DNA from: Anaerolineales bacterium
GTDB taxonomy: Bacteria > Chloroflexota > Anaerolineae > 4572-78 > J111
Assembly (NCBI GenBank): GCA_015075185.1
Contig: JABTUW010000002.1
Location: 1,674,001 to 1,738,000 of the forward strand
DNA length: 64,000 nucleotides
Direction of reading: 5' to 3'
Shown here one piece after another: positions 1-7,851 of the stretch. The position numbers and the translations under genes were made by a program. Position 1 is the first letter of the stretch. Every line of letters starts with the position of its first letter. Under the pieces are notes generated by a model. It saw nothing but the letters and a program-made list of their open reading frames with translations. It did no database searches and was not told the DNA's origin.

Positions 1-1
1 G

Positions 2-721
2 TTGCTTTCTACGGCGGCCGGTTCTGATAATGGCCTGGACGCTTACAAGCGCTTCGTGCGAAATCGGGTAGCTGATGGAGCGTTGGTGGTTGAAACGGCT
101 GCTGGGGCAGCAGGTAATCAACTGCTCAGTCAAAATAACTATTTCTATGTAAGTCTGGGTTATGATCTGAGCCACACCCGCAAATATTTTGTGCATGCCG
201 ATGACCGGCGTGGCGCTAACGAAGCTACCCGGCATTTACTCCACAAAGGACATCGCCGCATAGGCATCATCAATGGCCCGCTGATTGGCGCAGTGGGCGC
301 CACTCAAGAGCGACTAACCGGCCACCTGGAAGCTCTGGCCGAAGCTAATATTGTTTTTGATCCTTGCCTGATGGTTTATGGCGATTACACTCGCCCGAGC
401 GGGCAAAAAGCCACAGAAAAGCTACTGGCACTGCCCGACCCCCCCACAGCCATTTTTGCTTTTAACGATCGCATGGCGATGGGGGCGGTCTGGATGCTGA
501 AATCGGCCGGTTTGCGTGTGCCGGAGGACATTGCCGTAGTTGGCTTTGACGACATCCCCACCGCCGCCGATTTCAGCCCGCCGCTAACAACGGTACGCCA
601 TTCCGGGGTGCGGGTGGGCCAGGTCGCCGCGCAAATGCTTTTTAAGCTCATTGATGGGGCGCCGGTCGAGAGTCCAGAAGTTGTTTTACCTGCTGAATTG
701 ATCGTGCGACAATCGTCATAA
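2..721 (+). CDS. LacI-family transcriptional regulator, C-terminal part (5' truncated by window edge)
   Basis: The reading frame is open to the first bases of the window, so the helix-turn-helix and the start of the protein lie outside. What remains is the periplasmic-binding-like effector domain of LacI/GalR regulators. The second-lobe signature is intact: KGHRRIGIING, then AIFAFNDRMAMGAV, then RVPEDIAVVGFDDIP followed by PPLTTVR. Such proteins bind a sugar and release or bind an operator. It lies 119 bases before a sugar-binding lipoprotein gene on the same strand, so it most likely controls the ABC importer, beta-galactosidase and kinase that follow. The ligand cannot be read from sequence. 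Confidence 0.9.
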   Translation: MLSTAAGSDNGLDAYKRFVRNRVADGALVVETAAGAAGNQLLSQNNYFYVSLGYDLSHTRKYFVHADDRRGANEATRHLLHKGHRRIGIINGPLIGAVGATQERLTGHLEALAEANIVFDPCLMVYGDYTRPSGQKATEKLLALPDPPTAIFAFNDRMAMGAVWMLKSAGLRVPEDIAVVGFDDIPTAADFSPPLTTVRHSGVRVGQVAAQMLFKLIDGAPVESPEVVLPAELIVRQSS

Positions 722-776
722 CTGCTCTAGAATTTTGGGAGGAGGTGAGGTCCAGCCGTCAGAAAGTAAGCAGAAG

Positions 777-788
777 ACAATTAATTGT
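777..788. promoter_or_regulatory. AT-rich 12-bp palindrome upstream of sugar-binding protein gene
   Basis: ACAATTAATTGT is a perfect palindrome between the LacI-type gene and the importer operon, about 50 bases before the binding-protein start. It could be an operator, but it lacks the central CG typical of LacI-family sites, so this is only a candidate. Confidence 0.2.
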
Positions 789-839
789 ATTCTTAAAGGT
801 AAATGGGATTTTTATCAATCTGACATAGGAGTGAGAAAA

Positions 840-2234
840 ATGAATAAGCTTCCCTTTAAAGCACTGTTGCTTTTGGCCAGTGTCGTCACCCTGGCCCTGA
901 TGGCCGCTTGTGGCACTGCTCCCACCCCCGAAACCATCACCAAAGTAGAAACGGTGGTGGTGGAAAAAGAGGTTGAAAAAGAAGTCAAAGTCGTTGAAAC
1001 TGTTCAAGTAGAAAAGATGGTGGAGGTTGAGAAAGAAGTTGTCAAGGCTGTTTCACCTGTCCTTTACAACTCATACCAGAGTGACCCGGAGCCGCGCAAG
1101 TTCATCGAGTCGGTTGTGGCTGACTGGAATGAGCAGAACCCCGATATGCCGGTAGATATTTCGATCATTAACCACGAGGACTTCAAGCAAGCCCTGCGCG
1201 CTTACCTGACCGCCGATCCGGCCCCCGATGTGCTGGACTGGTTTGCCGGCAACCGCGCTCGCTTCTTTATTGACCGGGGCCTGATCCTGGACATCTCCTC
1301 GATGTGGCAGGATAACAAGTTCAATGAAGCTTATGCCCCTGGCTTCCAGGCGCTGGCTACCTATAACGACAAGCAGTATTTCATGCCAACTTCCTACTAC
1401 TGGTGGGCCATCTACTACCGGCCCTCTCTGTTCGAGGAAGCCGGTATTGCCCAGGCGCCAGAAACCTGGGATCAACTGCTCGACGCTTGCGACAAGCTCA
1501 ACGAGTCCGGCGTCACCCCCATCACCATCGGCGCACGGTTCAAATGGCCGGCGGCAGCCTGGTTTGATTACCTGAATATGCGGACCAACGGCCCCGAATT
1601 CCACATTGACCTGATGGACCTCAAAGTGCCCTACACCGACGAGCGGGTGAAGAAGGCTTTTGAACACTGGGCGGAGTTGATTGACCACAAGTGCTTCATC
1701 GAAGACCCGGCCGCCTTCGACTGGCAAGAGGCGGTAGACCCGATGGTTCAAGGCGAGGCCGCTATGTATTTGATGGGCGCTTTTATTATCGACTCTTATC
1801 CCGATGAGGCCGAAAACGATCTTGACTTCTTCCGCTTCCCCATTATTGATCCCGATATGCCCGTTGGCGAAGACGCTCCCACCGATGGTTACTTTATGGC
1901 CGCTAACGCCAAAAACCCTGAAGCCGGTCAACAATTCCTGGCTTACCTTGGCTCCAAGGAAATACAACAACGGTTGTTAGACGAGCTCAAGCGCCTGCCG
2001 ACTCGCACCGACGTGGATATTTCCAAGGCTCCTGAGGCTACGCAGAAGGGAATCAAGCTAATCCAATCTGCCGACTATATCGCCCAATTTTACGACCGCG
2101 ATACCACCCCGCCCATGGCCGAAGCGGGCATGGATGGCTTCATGCGCTTCTGGGATGACCCCTCCAGCATTGACCAGATTCTGGAGGATTTGGAAGCAGA
2201 GCGCCAGCGAATTTTGGAAGAAGAAGCCGAGTAA
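840..2234 (+). CDS. Extracellular sugar-binding lipoprotein of a CUT1 ABC transporter
   Basis: Solute-binding protein of 464 residues, anchored outside the cytoplasmic membrane, that delivers an oligosaccharide or sugar to the two permeases encoded next. The start at 840 is chosen because it follows the ribosome site AGGAGTG and gives a proper lipoprotein signal: MNKLPFK, a hydrophobic stretch, then LMAAC with the lipid-modified cysteine. A frame extension to 735 lacks these features. After the cysteine comes a Val/Glu/Lys-rich tether (about residues 35-65), a pattern familiar from Chloroflexota binding proteins. The rest is a family 1 extracellular solute-binding fold. No ATPase gene is present, so a shared MsmX-type ATPase encoded elsewhere is likely. 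Confidence 0.93.
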   Translation: MNKLPFKALLLLASVVTLALMAACGTAPTPETITKVETVVVEKEVEKEVKVVETVQVEKMVEVEKEVVKAVSPVLYNSYQSDPEPRKFIESVVADWNEQNPDMPVDISIINHEDFKQALRAYLTADPAPDVLDWFAGNRARFFIDRGLILDISSMWQDNKFNEAYAPGFQALATYNDKQYFMPTSYYWWAIYYRPSLFEEAGIAQAPETWDQLLDACDKLNESGVTPITIGARFKWPAAAWFDYLNMRTNGPEFHIDLMDLKVPYTDERVKKAFEHWAELIDHKCFIEDPAAFDWQEAVDPMVQGEAAMYLMGAFIIDSYPDEAENDLDFFRFPIIDPDMPVGEDAPTDGYFMAANAKNPEAGQQFLAYLGSKEIQQRLLDELKRLPTRTDVDISKAPEATQKGIKLIQSADYIAQFYDRDTTPPMAEAGMDGFMRFWDDPSSIDQILEDLEAERQRILEEEAE

Positions 2235-2254
2235 ACCGGGCCGCTTTGAAGATT

Positions 2255-2295
2255 AGAAACTCAGGGGAACTAAAGTCAAGCCCCCTTGAGTTTCT
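2255..2295 (+). promoter_or_regulatory. Stem-loop after the binding-protein gene
   Basis: AGAAACTCA (2255-2263) pairs with TGAGTTTCT (2287-2295), and the adjoining GGGG can pair with CCCC. No T-run follows, so it is probably not a full terminator. Stem-loops here are known in binding-protein-dependent importer operons, where they stabilise the upstream message so that the binding protein is made in excess over the permeases. That role is inferred. Confidence 0.5.
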
Positions 2296-2341
2296 CCAGG
2301 CTCCTACTTGTCTTTATTGTTAGCTGGCTTTAGCAGATGCA

Positions 2342-2485
2342 TTCGTTACCCTACACTTAGAGAAATTCAGCCCAAAAGATTAGACAGGATTAACAGGATT
2401 TACAAGATTTTTACTGAAATTATCCTGTTAATCTTGTAAATCCTGTCTATATTTTGCCGTTTTCAGGGAGTTGTAGGGTAACGAA
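2342..2485. repeat. Nested palindromic repeat (two inverted repeats, one inside the other)
   Basis: The outer arms TTCGTTACCCTACA (2342-2355) and TGTAGGGTAACGAA (2472-2485) are a perfect 14-bp inverted repeat. Inside lies a second imperfect palindrome built from the words ACAGGATTAACAGGATTTAC and, on the other side, AATCTTGTAAATCCTGTC (about 2382-2448). The same words recur at 15187-15252. It looks like one mobile palindrome sitting inside another, within the gap between the binding-protein and permease genes. Confidence 0.8.
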
Positions 2486-2527
2486 CCAGGAGCATTGTTT
2501 CCTGGTCTTGGCCAGAAAGGAGCAAGT

Positions 2528-3484
2528 ATGCAAACCACAGATGAACCTTCGGTTGGTCAGGCTCATGCAGAGATAGAAGGTCAAAGGAGGGCGTCAAGCT
2601 ACTCCATCGCTAAACCTTTAATCCCGCCAGTGGCGATCCCTTACCTGTTCCTGCTCCCCGCTCTGGTGCTGTATTTGGTCTGGATTATTGGACCGACCCT
2701 GTACACGATCTATCTGAGCCTGACCGATTGGGACGGAATTTCAACGCCAAATTTCATTGGCTTTCAAAATTTTGCCCGGCTTTTTCAGCGCGACCGCACC
2801 TTTATCCAGGCATTGACCAACAACTTGCGCTGGCTGGTGGTTTTCATTACTGTGCCGACCACGGTTGGCCTGGGCATGGCGCTCATCTTCAATACCGACA
2901 TGCGCGGCGGGCGTTTTTACAAAGTCAGCATTTACGCGCCGCTGGTGCTCTCACTGCCGGTGATTGGGTTGATTTGGGCCTGGCTTTACAATCCCCGCCT
3001 CGGCCTGATCAATGCTTTCCTCACCACTGTTGGGGTGGAAGACCCACCGGGCTGGCTGGGTGACCGTGATCTGGCGATCTGGTGTGTCATTGCTGCGGCT
3101 GTCTGGCGTCAGGTAGGGTATGTTATGGTTCTGTATCTGGCCGGGCTGAAGAATATTGATCCCAGCCTGATTGATGCGGCCCTGGTGGATGGAGCCAATC
3201 GCTGGAATTTGTTTCGCCACGTGGTCTTGCCCCTCCTCGCTCCGGTAACGACCATCATTGTCGTCATTTCGATCATCGACTCGTTGCGCGCCTTTGACCT
3301 GGTTTCTATTATGACCCGCGGCGGGCAGAGCACCCAGGTTTTGGCCAATTTTATGTATATAGAAGCTTTTAACAACTATCGCATGGGCTATGGTGCAGCT
3401 ATTGCCGTGGTTTTGTTTGCTATCAGCCTGGTCTTCATCGGTTTTTACCTGTCCCGTACCGTCAAAGATGAATTGGAATATTAG
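2528..3484 (+). CDS. ABC sugar transporter permease (MalF/UgpA type)
   Basis: Inner-membrane permease of 318 residues with about six membrane helices. The start at 2528 follows AAAGGAG. A soluble N-terminal tail of about 35 residues leads into the first helix (YLFLLPALVLYLVWIIGP). The conserved loop that docks the ATPase is visible as IDAALVDGANRWNLFRHVVLPLLAP, the EAA motif of binding-protein-dependent permeases. It forms a heterodimer with the permease that follows 9 bases downstream. It belongs to the CUT1 group, which usually handles oligosaccharides. Substrate is inferred from the downstream beta-galactosidase to be a beta-galactoside or similar. Confidence 0.93.
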   Translation: MQTTDEPSVGQAHAEIEGQRRASSYSIAKPLIPPVAIPYLFLLPALVLYLVWIIGPTLYTIYLSLTDWDGISTPNFIGFQNFARLFQRDRTFIQALTNNLRWLVVFITVPTTVGLGMALIFNTDMRGGRFYKVSIYAPLVLSLPVIGLIWAWLYNPRLGLINAFLTTVGVEDPPGWLGDRDLAIWCVIAAAVWRQVGYVMVLYLAGLKNIDPSLIDAALVDGANRWNLFRHVVLPLLAPVTTIIVVISIIDSLRAFDLVSIMTRGGQSTQVLANFMYIEAFNNYRMGYGAAIAVVLFAISLVFIGFYLSRTVKDELEY

Positions 3485-3493
3485 GAGGCCGTT

Positions 3494-4363
3494 ATGAGTA
3501 CTTTCACCGAATCCAAATCGGTTACGGGCCTGTCGCCAACCCAGAGTCGCTTGATGGAAGTGATCAAGTATGCCGGTTTAACGCTGTTGACCGTGCTCTG
3601 GATGATACCCGTTATCGCCGCGTTGAGCACCTCCTTTCGCACGATGGACGACATCACCTTGAACGGTTTCTGGAGCCTGCCCAGCCAACTGGTGGCCGAT
3701 AATTTTATTGTCGCCTGGACCAATGCCCGTGTCTCGACTTACCTGCTGAACAGCTTTATCATCACCCTGCCGGCGCTTGCGGGCATGTTGTTCCTATCGT
3801 CACTATCGGCCTACGCCCTGGCCCGTTTTCGTTTCCGGGGCAATCTCTTTATCTATTTCATGTACGTGGCCGGAACGATGCTGCCTTTTCAAATCCTGAT
3901 GCTGCCGGTTTTCCGGCTGACCAATGCGCTGGGTCTGTTCGACACCTACCTTTCCCTGATCCTGATCCACACCGCCTTTCAATTGGGCTTCTGCACCTTT
4001 GTCCTCCGCAATTTCATGCGCACCGTGCCTCACGAGATTCTCGACGCCGCCCGGGTGGATGGCTGCAGCGAGTTTCGTATTTACTGGCAAATCATTCTTC
4101 CTTTGACGCTGCCGGCCCTGGCGGCTCTGGCCACGCTGGAGTTTACCTGGGTCTTCAATGACTATCTGTGGGCTATCATCCTGCTTCGTTCAGACACCCT
4201 CCGCCCTGTGACCGCCGGCCTGGCCACCCTGCGCGGGCAATTCAATACCGACTGGCCGGTCATCACCGCCGGGGCATTACTGGCCACGGTACCCACCCTG
4301 ATAGTATTTATCTTTCTACAGCGTTACTTTATCCAGGGCTTGACCCTCGGCTCGAGCAAGTAG
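3494..4363 (+). CDS. ABC sugar transporter permease (MalG/UgpE type)
   Basis: Second permease of the importer, 289 residues with about six helices. The ribosome site AGGAGG overlaps the stop codon of the previous permease and the start lies 9 bases after that stop, so translation is probably coupled. The EAA loop reads EILDAARVDGCSEFRIYW, followed by the usual ILPLTLPALAALATLEF helix. Short C-terminal end FIQGLTLGSSK is typical of MalG-type subunits (GLTAGAVK-like ending). It partners the preceding permease, with an ATPase expected elsewhere on the chromosome. Confidence 0.93.
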   Translation: MSTFTESKSVTGLSPTQSRLMEVIKYAGLTLLTVLWMIPVIAALSTSFRTMDDITLNGFWSLPSQLVADNFIVAWTNARVSTYLLNSFIITLPALAGMLFLSSLSAYALARFRFRGNLFIYFMYVAGTMLPFQILMLPVFRLTNALGLFDTYLSLILIHTAFQLGFCTFVLRNFMRTVPHEILDAARVDGCSEFRIYWQIILPLTLPALAALATLEFTWVFNDYLWAIILLRSDTLRPVTAGLATLRGQFNTDWPVITAGALLATVPTLIVFIFLQRYFIQGLTLGSSK

Positions 4364-4393
4364 CCCAGCCCTTCTAAAAAGGTTTTGCCTCAC

Positions 4394-4452
4394 GAGCGAC
4401 GTGGTGCGTGGCTATAAATTGATGAACGGAACACGCACCACGCAGCACGCTC
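4394..4452. repeat. Imperfect palindrome in importer/beta-galactosidase gap
   Basis: GAGCGACGTGGTGCGTG (4394-4410) is complementary, with one small gap, to CACGCACCACGCAGCACGCT (from 4432). No T-run follows. It belongs to the class of word-based palindromes scattered across this window. Confidence 0.7.
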
Positions 4453-4489
4453 CTGTTTCAAAAATTCTAACATGGAAAGAATATGTTCA

Positions 4490-7400
4490 ATGAACGATAA
4501 TATCTACCTCCCCGACTGGGAAAACCCGCAGGTGGTCGGCATCAATAAACTGCCGGCCCATGCCACCTTGATCCCCTATCCCGATGAATCTTCCGCTCTG
4601 ACCTGCCGCCGGGATGCGTCCCCTTACTTTTTGCTGCTTAATGGGCCGTGGCAGTTCCAACTCGCCGCCAATCCCGATGCTGCTCCGGTGGGCTTTTATC
4701 GCCCCGATTTTGATACCACGGCCTGGAACGAAATTACCGTGCCGGGCAATTGGGAGATGCAGGGTTACGACAAGCCCGTCTACACCAATGTCAAAATGCC
4801 CTTCGCCGCCAACCCGCCCTACGTGCCTCATGCTGACAACCCCACCGGCCTCTACCGTCAGACCTTCACCCTGCCCGCCGATTGGCAGGGGCGGCAGGTC
4901 TTTATCTGCTTCGACGGCGTCGAGTCGGTCTTTTACCTGTGGCTCAACGGGCGGCAGGTTGGCTTTAGCAAAGGTTCGCGTATGCCGGCTGAATTTGATG
5001 TGACCCCCTACCTGCAACCCGGTCCCAACACCCTGGCGGTGATGGTCATCCGCTGGTCCGACGCCAGCTACATTGAAGATCAGGATTATTGGTGGCTGGC
5101 CGGTATCTTCCGCGATGTCTATCTGTACGCCACGCCCAAAGTCCACATCTTTGATTTCTTTGCCCGGACCGAATTTGACCCGGATTTCCGCGCGGCTACC
5201 CTTCGAGTTCAGGCTACTGTCAACTTCTACGATGCGCCTGCCCCGGCCCACTATCGAGGCAAAATGAGCGTTTTTGACCCGGTTCCACCTGATTATTGGG
5301 TTGCGGTGCAGATCTACGACGCCGAGGGACAGGCTGTTTTTGACGAACCCATTTCCCGGCCCGTTATTGTGTCTGATTGGAACCCAACCCGGGTCAAACT
5401 GGCCCAGGTGGTCACCAACCCCCGGCTGTGGTCTGCCGAAACTCCCTACCTTTACACCCTGGTCATCTCGCTCAAAAATGCGGCCGACGAAACCATCGAG
5501 GCCGAAAGCTGTAAAATTGGCTTCCGCCAGGTCGAAATCAAAGGCCGTGAAATTCTGATTAACGGCCAGCCGGTGCTGCTTAAGGGAGTCAATCGCCACG
5601 ATTTTCACGACAGCCTGGGCCGCGCCGTGCCCAAGGAAACCATGCTGACCGACATCAAGTTGATGAAACAGTTTAACCTCAACGCTGTTCGCGCCAGTCA
5701 CTACCCTAACGATACCCGTTGGTACGACCTGTGCGACCAATACGGCCTGTACATCATTGACGAAGCCGACCTGGAGTGTCACGCCGTTTATAACAAACTC
5801 GCCCATGACTCCCAATGGACAAGCGCCTTTATAGACCGGGGCCAGCGTCTGGTCGAACGCGACAAAAACCATCCCTGCGTTATCTTCTGGTCGCTGGGCA
5901 ACGAGAGCGGCTATGGCCCCAACCACGACGCCATGGCTGGCTGGATTCGCGGCTACGACCCCAGCCGCCCGCTCCACTACGAAGGCGCTATTTCCCAATA
6001 TTCAGCCCTATTGAACGCGGCCGAACAGCCGGTAGAGGCCGATCAACACATCCCCGGCGCCGAGCAGGAAATAGGCCGGCGGCTGGGCTGGCGGCAGGGC
6101 TTCCTGACCACCGACGTTGTCTCTCCCATGTACCCTTCCGTTGATCACATCATCGCCTACGCCCAAGACCCGGCCAACACCCGGCCTTTGTTTATGTGTG
6201 AATACGCCCACTCGATGGGCAACAGCACCGGCAACCTCAAAGAGTATTGGGAGGCCATCGAAACCTGCCATGGCCTGCAAGGCGGCTTTATCTGGGATTG
6301 GGTGGATCAAGGGATCCGCCAGGTTGACAGCCAGGGGCGCGAGTACTGGGCCTATGGCGGCGACTTCGGCGACGAAATCAACGATGGCAACTTCTGTCTC
6401 AACGGCCTGGTTGGGCCTGACCGCAAGCCTCACCCAGCCCTGTATGAGTATAAAAAAGTTTTGCAGCCGGTCGGGATTAAGATGATAGACCTGACCGGGC
6501 TTAAAGATCGCTCAGGTCTTATTCAGCTTGAAATTGCCAACAAACAATACTTTACCGATTTAAGCAGTTTCAATGGAACCTGGGAAGTTTCAGTTGACGG
6601 GGTCGTTGTGCAGCAAGGTGACTTACCTACTCTGGCGCTGCTGCCGCAGAACAGCCAGCAGGTCGAACTGGCCCTCACGCCGCCGCACTTACCACCCGGC
6701 ACAGAATGTTTCTTAACCGTCCGCTTTACCCTGGCCGCGGATGCACCCTGGGCCGCCAAAGGCCACGAAGTTGCCTGGGAGCAGTTCAAACTGCCGCTGG
6801 CCGTACCGCCGCTCCCACTCATCCCGGAGCAGATGCCCCCTCTGTCGCTCACTCAAACCCATGATCAAACCATCGTCAACGGGTCGGATTTTGAATTGGT
6901 CTTTGATCAGGCGGCAGGTCGCATTACTGCATTTGCCTACCACGGACAGCCATTGTTGGTCTCCGGGCCGGCGCTCAACCTGTGGCGAGCCGCCACCGAC
7001 AACGATGGCTTCAAGTTGTGGCCCGACCGGACAGATAAAGCGCTGTCTGAATGGTTGAAAGCAGGACTCGATAAGCTGGCCTTCCAGCCTGAGCGGGTCA
7101 CGGTCGAACAGCTCCAGCCGCAGGTGGTTCGCCTCACCGCCTGGCTCATTGGCCAGGCCCCCGGCTGTGCCGATGAAGTTACCCACCAGCAGACTATCAC
7201 CATCTACGGCAGCGGTGACGTCATCATCGAGAACATCGTTGACGCCAGGCTCAAGCTAACTACCTTGCCGCGCGTCGGCCTGACGCTGCAATTGCCCGGC
7301 GGTTTTGAAAACTTCACCTGGTTCGGGCGCGGCCCCCACGAAAATTACATTGACCGCAACACCAGTGCTGCCGTTGGGCTATACCAGAGCACGGTAGCTG

Positions 7401-7765
7401 AACAGTATGTCGCTTACGTAATGCCCCAGGAGAACGGCAACAAAACCGAAGTGCGCTGGCTAACCCTGACCAACCAGGCCGGCCTTGGGTTGCTGGCGGC
7501 CGGCGCGATCCCGCTGGAGGCCAGTGTCAGCCATTACACCGCCGCCGACCTCTTCCGGGCGCTCCACACCAACGAACTGACCCCTCGGGCTGAGGTCATC
7601 CTCAATCTCGACTATCGGCAGTGTGGCCTGGGGGGGGCCAGTTGTGGGCCAGGCACGTTGCCTCAATACCTGGTTCGACCGGGACCTTATCAATTCACCG
7701 TCCGGCTGCGGCCATTTGTTGTCGGAGCAGGAAATCCGCTTACAATTAGCCGGCAACGGTGGTGA
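4490..7765 (+). CDS. lacZ: Beta-galactosidase, glycoside hydrolase family 2 (LacZ type)
   Basis: Large GH2 enzyme (about 1,090 residues, close to E. coli LacZ) that hydrolyses terminal beta-D-galactosyl residues by a retaining mechanism. Domain order is visible: sugar-binding jelly roll (from PDWENP and the FNGPWQFQ-like region), Ig-like domain, TIM barrel, second Ig-like domain, and a C-terminal beta-sandwich with WFGRGPHENYIDR. The acid/base glutamate is in SLGNESGYGPNHD (Glu472 from this start) and the nucleophile in FMCEYAHSMGNS (Glu571). There is no signal peptide, so it acts in the cytoplasm on imported substrate. An in-frame ATG at 4472 exists but has no ribosome site. The ATG at 4490 follows GGAAAG. 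Confidence 0.94.
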   Translation: MNDNIYLPDWENPQVVGINKLPAHATLIPYPDESSALTCRRDASPYFLLLNGPWQFQLAANPDAAPVGFYRPDFDTTAWNEITVPGNWEMQGYDKPVYTNVKMPFAANPPYVPHADNPTGLYRQTFTLPADWQGRQVFICFDGVESVFYLWLNGRQVGFSKGSRMPAEFDVTPYLQPGPNTLAVMVIRWSDASYIEDQDYWWLAGIFRDVYLYATPKVHIFDFFARTEFDPDFRAATLRVQATVNFYDAPAPAHYRGKMSVFDPVPPDYWVAVQIYDAEGQAVFDEPISRPVIVSDWNPTRVKLAQVVTNPRLWSAETPYLYTLVISLKNAADETIEAESCKIGFRQVEIKGREILINGQPVLLKGVNRHDFHDSLGRAVPKETMLTDIKLMKQFNLNAVRASHYPNDTRWYDLCDQYGLYIIDEADLECHAVYNKLAHDSQWTSAFIDRGQRLVERDKNHPCVIFWSLGNESGYGPNHDAMAGWIRGYDPSRPLHYEGAISQYSALLNAAEQPVEADQHIPGAEQEIGRRLGWRQGFLTTDVVSPMYPSVDHIIAYAQDPANTRPLFMCEYAHSMGNSTGNLKEYWEAIETCHGLQGGFIWDWVDQGIRQVDSQGREYWAYGGDFGDEINDGNFCLNGLVGPDRKPHPALYEYKKVLQPVGIKMIDLTGLKDRSGLIQLEIANKQYFTDLSSFNGTWEVSVDGVVVQQGDLPTLALLPQNSQQVELALTPPHLPPGTECFLTVRFTLAADAPWAAKGHEVAWEQFKLPLAVPPLPLIPEQMPPLSLTQTHDQTIVNGSDFELVFDQAAGRITAFAYHGQPLLVSGPALNLWRAATDNDGFKLWPDRTDKALSEWLKAGLDKLAFQPERVTVEQLQPQVVRLTAWLIGQAPGCADEVTHQQTITIYGSGDVIIENIVDARLKLTTLPRVGLTLQLPGGFENFTWFGRGPHENYIDRNTSAAVGLYQSTVAEQYVAYVMPQENGNKTEVRWLTLTNQAGLGLLAAGAIPLEASVSHYTAADLFRALHTNELTPRAEVILNLDYRQCGLGGASCGPGTLPQYLVRPGPYQFTVRLRPFVVGAGNPLTISRQRW

Positions 7766-7772
7766 GCCATGG

Positions 7773-7800
7773 GGGAGTTCCAAGTGCACTTGGAACTCCC
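7773..7800. repeat. Perfect 28-bp palindrome
   Basis: GGGAGTTCCAAGTG is followed directly by its exact reverse complement, centred on GTGCAC. It lies just after the beta-galactosidase stop, with no T-run. The word GAGTTCC recurs in the cluster at 18907-18956, which points to a repeat family, not a one-off operator. Confidence 0.75.
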
Positions 7801-7851
7801 ACCCTTATTACTCACCTGACCCCAACCTGGATTTTAGGATAGTTACCAGCC

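Noticed and set aside
2382..2448. CRISPR-like spacing of AGGATT words
   Set aside because: There are no regular direct repeats with unique spacers. The words are arranged as an inverted repeat, and no cas gene is present.
4487..5998. Long minus-strand open frame (503 codons) opposite the beta-galactosidase gene
   Set aside because: It is antisense to a gene with clear catalytic motifs, contains no recognisable domain, and follows from the strong third-position bias of the real gene. The same holds for minus-strand frames at 1071-1970 and 17119-18300.
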